This document shows, one piece after another, positions 62,076 to 64,000 of a stretch of DNA of 64,000 nt. How positions within the stretch are numbered: the stretch's first letter is position 1; each line of letters begins with the position of its first letter. The notes below the pieces were generated by a model, which was not told where the DNA came from, searched no databases, and saw nothing but the letters and a program-made list of their open reading frames with translations. This DNA is from Rhynchopus euleeides (taxonomy: Eukaryota > Euglenozoa > Diplonemea > Diplonemida > Diplonemidae). The DNA lies in contig OY723248.1 in the NCBI GenBank assembly GCA_963210315.1, forward strand, positions 1,938,727 through 2,002,726. Reading direction: 5' to 3'. Position numbers and translations under genes: made by a program.

Positions 62076-62249
62076 TTTTTGTGATTTTTTTTGTGGGTTT
62101 TTGTGTTTTTTTGTGCATCTGACGAGCTTGCTCTGATTTTGCTTCAGGATTGTAGCATCCGGCGACACGTTGTCAATCATTACGTTTTTTTGTGATTTTT
62201 TGTGATTTTTTTTTGACCAGAAAAAATTTCGACTGGCCCGACAGCCCCA

Positions 62250-62641
62250 TTCAGCCAGGAAATCCCGGCTGGGACCCAAAGCTGGGTCTCAAAAGGGTGC
62301 AACACCCATTTTTTCCCACCCGGGTACCTCACTGGAGGGGTATTTTTGCGGTTTTGGGGTGTTTCGGTGGTATTCTGGGCGCTCAGATGGGTTTTTGATA
62401 AGTGTTACAATTTGGCCGAAAAGTGTTACATTTTTGTTACACATTTTTGGCCATTTTTCAGAAAAAAATCCCAGATTATTCGAAAGGATCGACTTTCTCG
62501 AGGGTGTCCGCTATTTTCTCGGATTTTTTCAGTGATCCCCCACTGGATTTCTGGCCAGGTACGTCCATTTTGGTGGAGTTTTTGGCCGAAAATCAAAAAA
62601 ATCGTGTTTGTGACAGGTATTTCCTTTGGCGTGGACCACCC
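62250..62641. other. Foldback-L remnant and right arm of element O
   Basis: 62255-62460 resembles parts of L (CCAAAGCTGGGTCTCAAAAG, CACTGGAG, AAGTGTTACA); 62560-62641 is the right inverted end of element O. No coding potential. Confidence 0.65.
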
Positions 62642-62643
62642 TA

Positions 62644-62898
62644 CCCCCCCCCCCCCCCCGCCCCCGCAACGCGCCGCCCCCCTCTCCCCCCGCATGCCCC
62701 ACGTTTATTTCCATCCACATGCTTCTCATCTATGGAACCCTCAGCCCGTGCATCCGATTTGCTGCACTTCAGTGCTGCTCTGTGCTTCAGCCACGCGATG
62801 TATCCGGTGTGTTTTGCTTCTGTTCTACATCTACCTCTCTGTGAACAGGGTCTGCTGTCTGCATGCGTGTGGATGCCATGTCCTGTGTGTGTGTGTGT
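62644..62898. other. Short unique stretch and GT microsatellite
   Basis: C-run at 62644-62660, then non-coding sequence, then (TG)n at about 62883-62906 leading into the second TRIM-like copy. Confidence 0.6.
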
Positions 62899-62899
62899 G

Positions 62900-64000
62900 T
62901 GTGTGTGGTTATAAAGTTTTAAGGCGGTGTCGCCCTGCACGGGCAGTAGCACCTCCCCTTCAGTATCGCACTCCCGAAGGATTCCCCAACACGGCGTGAC
63001 ACCGGTTTCGACGCGTACTCTTCGTACCCCTCCCCCCGGCCGCGTCTCTTCAGCGAAGAACCGGGGATAATCGGACCAGGGCTAGCTAAACCCTGGTGGT
63101 GTCACGGGTGGGGTTGGAGAGGGAGAAAAGGAAGTAATGAAGTTGCGAAAAAGTCAAACACTGACACGTGAAATCAATAAAAAGGCGATATATATCGCCC
63201 CCTTGCTGCGACGAAGACACTAAATAGTCAGGCCGCTTCAAGAGTCTTGAGGACTTGAAGGAAGAAACAGGTTGCTGATGAGTCTCAGGAGCAGGCACCT
63301 TTTGTCCGCCCACATGACCTTCGCCCGAAGGCGAACCTCGTCCAGCTTGGCTCGATCGCCACAGAGAAGGGGATCATTCTCCGCTGTGGCGAACATCTTA
63401 AAAACCGAGGGTGCAGAGGTGGGGCAGCCCACTGGTGCGACAGCAGACCGCCCCCGGATAGCTATAACTAGTGCATAGGAAGCATACGACGGCACACGCA
63501 ACAGATGCCGAAGGCACAACGGCGGGTCACTTTTAACCACCAGAGGAGTGGCACTCCCGAGGGGTGGGGAAGGGGGGGTAGTCACAACACTTTCGAAGGA
63601 AGAAAAGGGGCAAATGGGATGTTTTGTGCAAGGTAGAAAGGAAATCACAACATGGGGCAGGGGGGTTTGCTCATCAGGCCTGGGGGATTTTGAGGGTTTG
63701 TGTGTGGTTATCAAGTTTTAAGGCGGTGTCGCCCTGCACGGGCAGTAGCACCTCCCCTTCAGTATCGCACTCCCGAAGGATTCCCCAACACGACGTGACA
63801 CCGGTTTCGACGCGTACTCTTCGTACCCCTCCCCCCGGCCGCGTCTCTTCAGCGAAGAACCGGGGATAATCGGACCAGGGCTAGCTAAACCCTGGTGGTG
63901 TCACGGGTGGGGTTGGAGAGGGAGAAAAAGGAAGAAATGAAGTTGCGAAAAAGTCAAACACTGACACGTGAAATCAATAAAAAGGGTGGTATATATCGCC
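62900..64000 (+). mobile_element. TRIM-like LTR element, copy 2 (cut by window end)
   Basis: Left repeat 62900-63257, interior of about 440 bp, right repeat from 63699 and still open at 64000. About 97 percent or more identical to 22714-23872. Again it adjoins (GT)n on the left. The minus-strand frame of about 158 codons (63238-63714) is conserved between copies. Confidence 0.75.

Larger units (their letters stand above)
52330..62249. mobile_element. Element M, 9.9 kb, TGGGGCTGTCGGGCC ends, TTCAG target duplication
   Basis: Ends TGGGGCTGTCGGGCCAGTCG (52330) and complement (to 62249), flanked by TTCAG on both sides (52325-52329; 62250-62254). The target is a foldback-L relative: joining the flanks gives the order GGGTTCAGCCAGGAAATCC seen in L. 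Its arms are arrays of TTTTTTGTG/CACAAAAAA (52365-52515; 58465-58510; 62080-62215). Inside lie the second LINE C-terminus, its duplicated end, an inverted 415-bp pair and a complete small retroelement. Confidence 0.75.
47753..62641. mobile_element. Element O, 14.9-kb TA-flanked composite
   Basis: Left end GGGAAGTCCACGGC and right end GGCGTGGACCACCC are inverted; the arms continue imperfectly to about 80 bp, including CGATTTTTTTGATTTTCGGC and CTCCACCAAAATGGACGT. TA flanks both ends (47751-47752; 62642-62643). The OTU gene begins directly inside the left arm. Later insertions (foldback L, element M and its contents) account for most of the length. Confidence 0.7.

Overview
This is nuclear DNA of a microbial eukaryote, not a bacterium. 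It has no operons or ribosome-binding sites. Reading frames are long but far apart, and GT...AG intron signals with C-rich polypyrimidine tracts are visible. Homopolymer C/G runs are very frequent, and most of the window is transposable elements inserted into each other. The proteins (a membrane-anchored M64-type peptidase fused to EF-hands and WW domains, an F-box-like protein, LINE pol C-termini, an OTU protease) would suit an alveolate alga; a chromerid such as Chromera velia is my best guess, but I cannot test this from sequence alone.

Layout. 1-1616: low complexity, no gene. 1617-5641: a complete cut-and-paste DNA transposon with about 280-bp terminal inverted repeats (TIRs) starting CACCACGG and two minus-strand genes: a DDE-type transposase with motifs reminiscent of RAG1/Transib, and a protein with a very acidic tail. 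8241-12818: a 251-bp direct-repeat pair enclosing two minisatellite arrays. 14182-14381: assembly gap. 14382-18917: a truncated TA-flanked element, an element with palindromic GTCGAC/ACATGT arms, and a GATAA-rich element holding a 20-nt match to LSU rRNA. 19918-22671: 5'-truncated LINE pol C-terminus with RNase H. 22714-23872: a small LTR-like (TRIM) element in a GT microsatellite; a second copy closes the window (62900-64000). 25234-26929: F-box-like host gene with one likely intron. 27228-36189: a nest of at least seven elements inside a 0.7-kb host element; an intact relative at 61216-61887 lets most insertion sites be read. 36693-41351: the M64 peptidase gene, the best single-copy host gene here.

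45621-62641 is an unbroken chain of three elements sharing TA junctions (J, I and O). O (14.9 kb) carries an OTU-protease gene at its left edge and has absorbed a foldback element and a 9.9-kb element M (5-bp TTCAG target duplication). M contains a second LINE-type C-terminus (1,230-codon open frame, partly duplicated) and a compact retroelement (109-bp direct repeats). In that retroelement gag and pol are in the same frame, separated only by a UGA stop followed by CUA, a context known to favour stop-codon readthrough; one RT catalytic aspartate appears to be replaced.

Only two genes look like ordinary host genes (25.2-26.9 kb and 36.7-41.4 kb). The rest illustrates how this genome grows by repeated insertion of TA-targeting, palindrome-rich elements into one another. 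Element coordinates come from hand comparison of inverted or direct repeats and should be good to a few bases at TIR ends, less so inside arrays.
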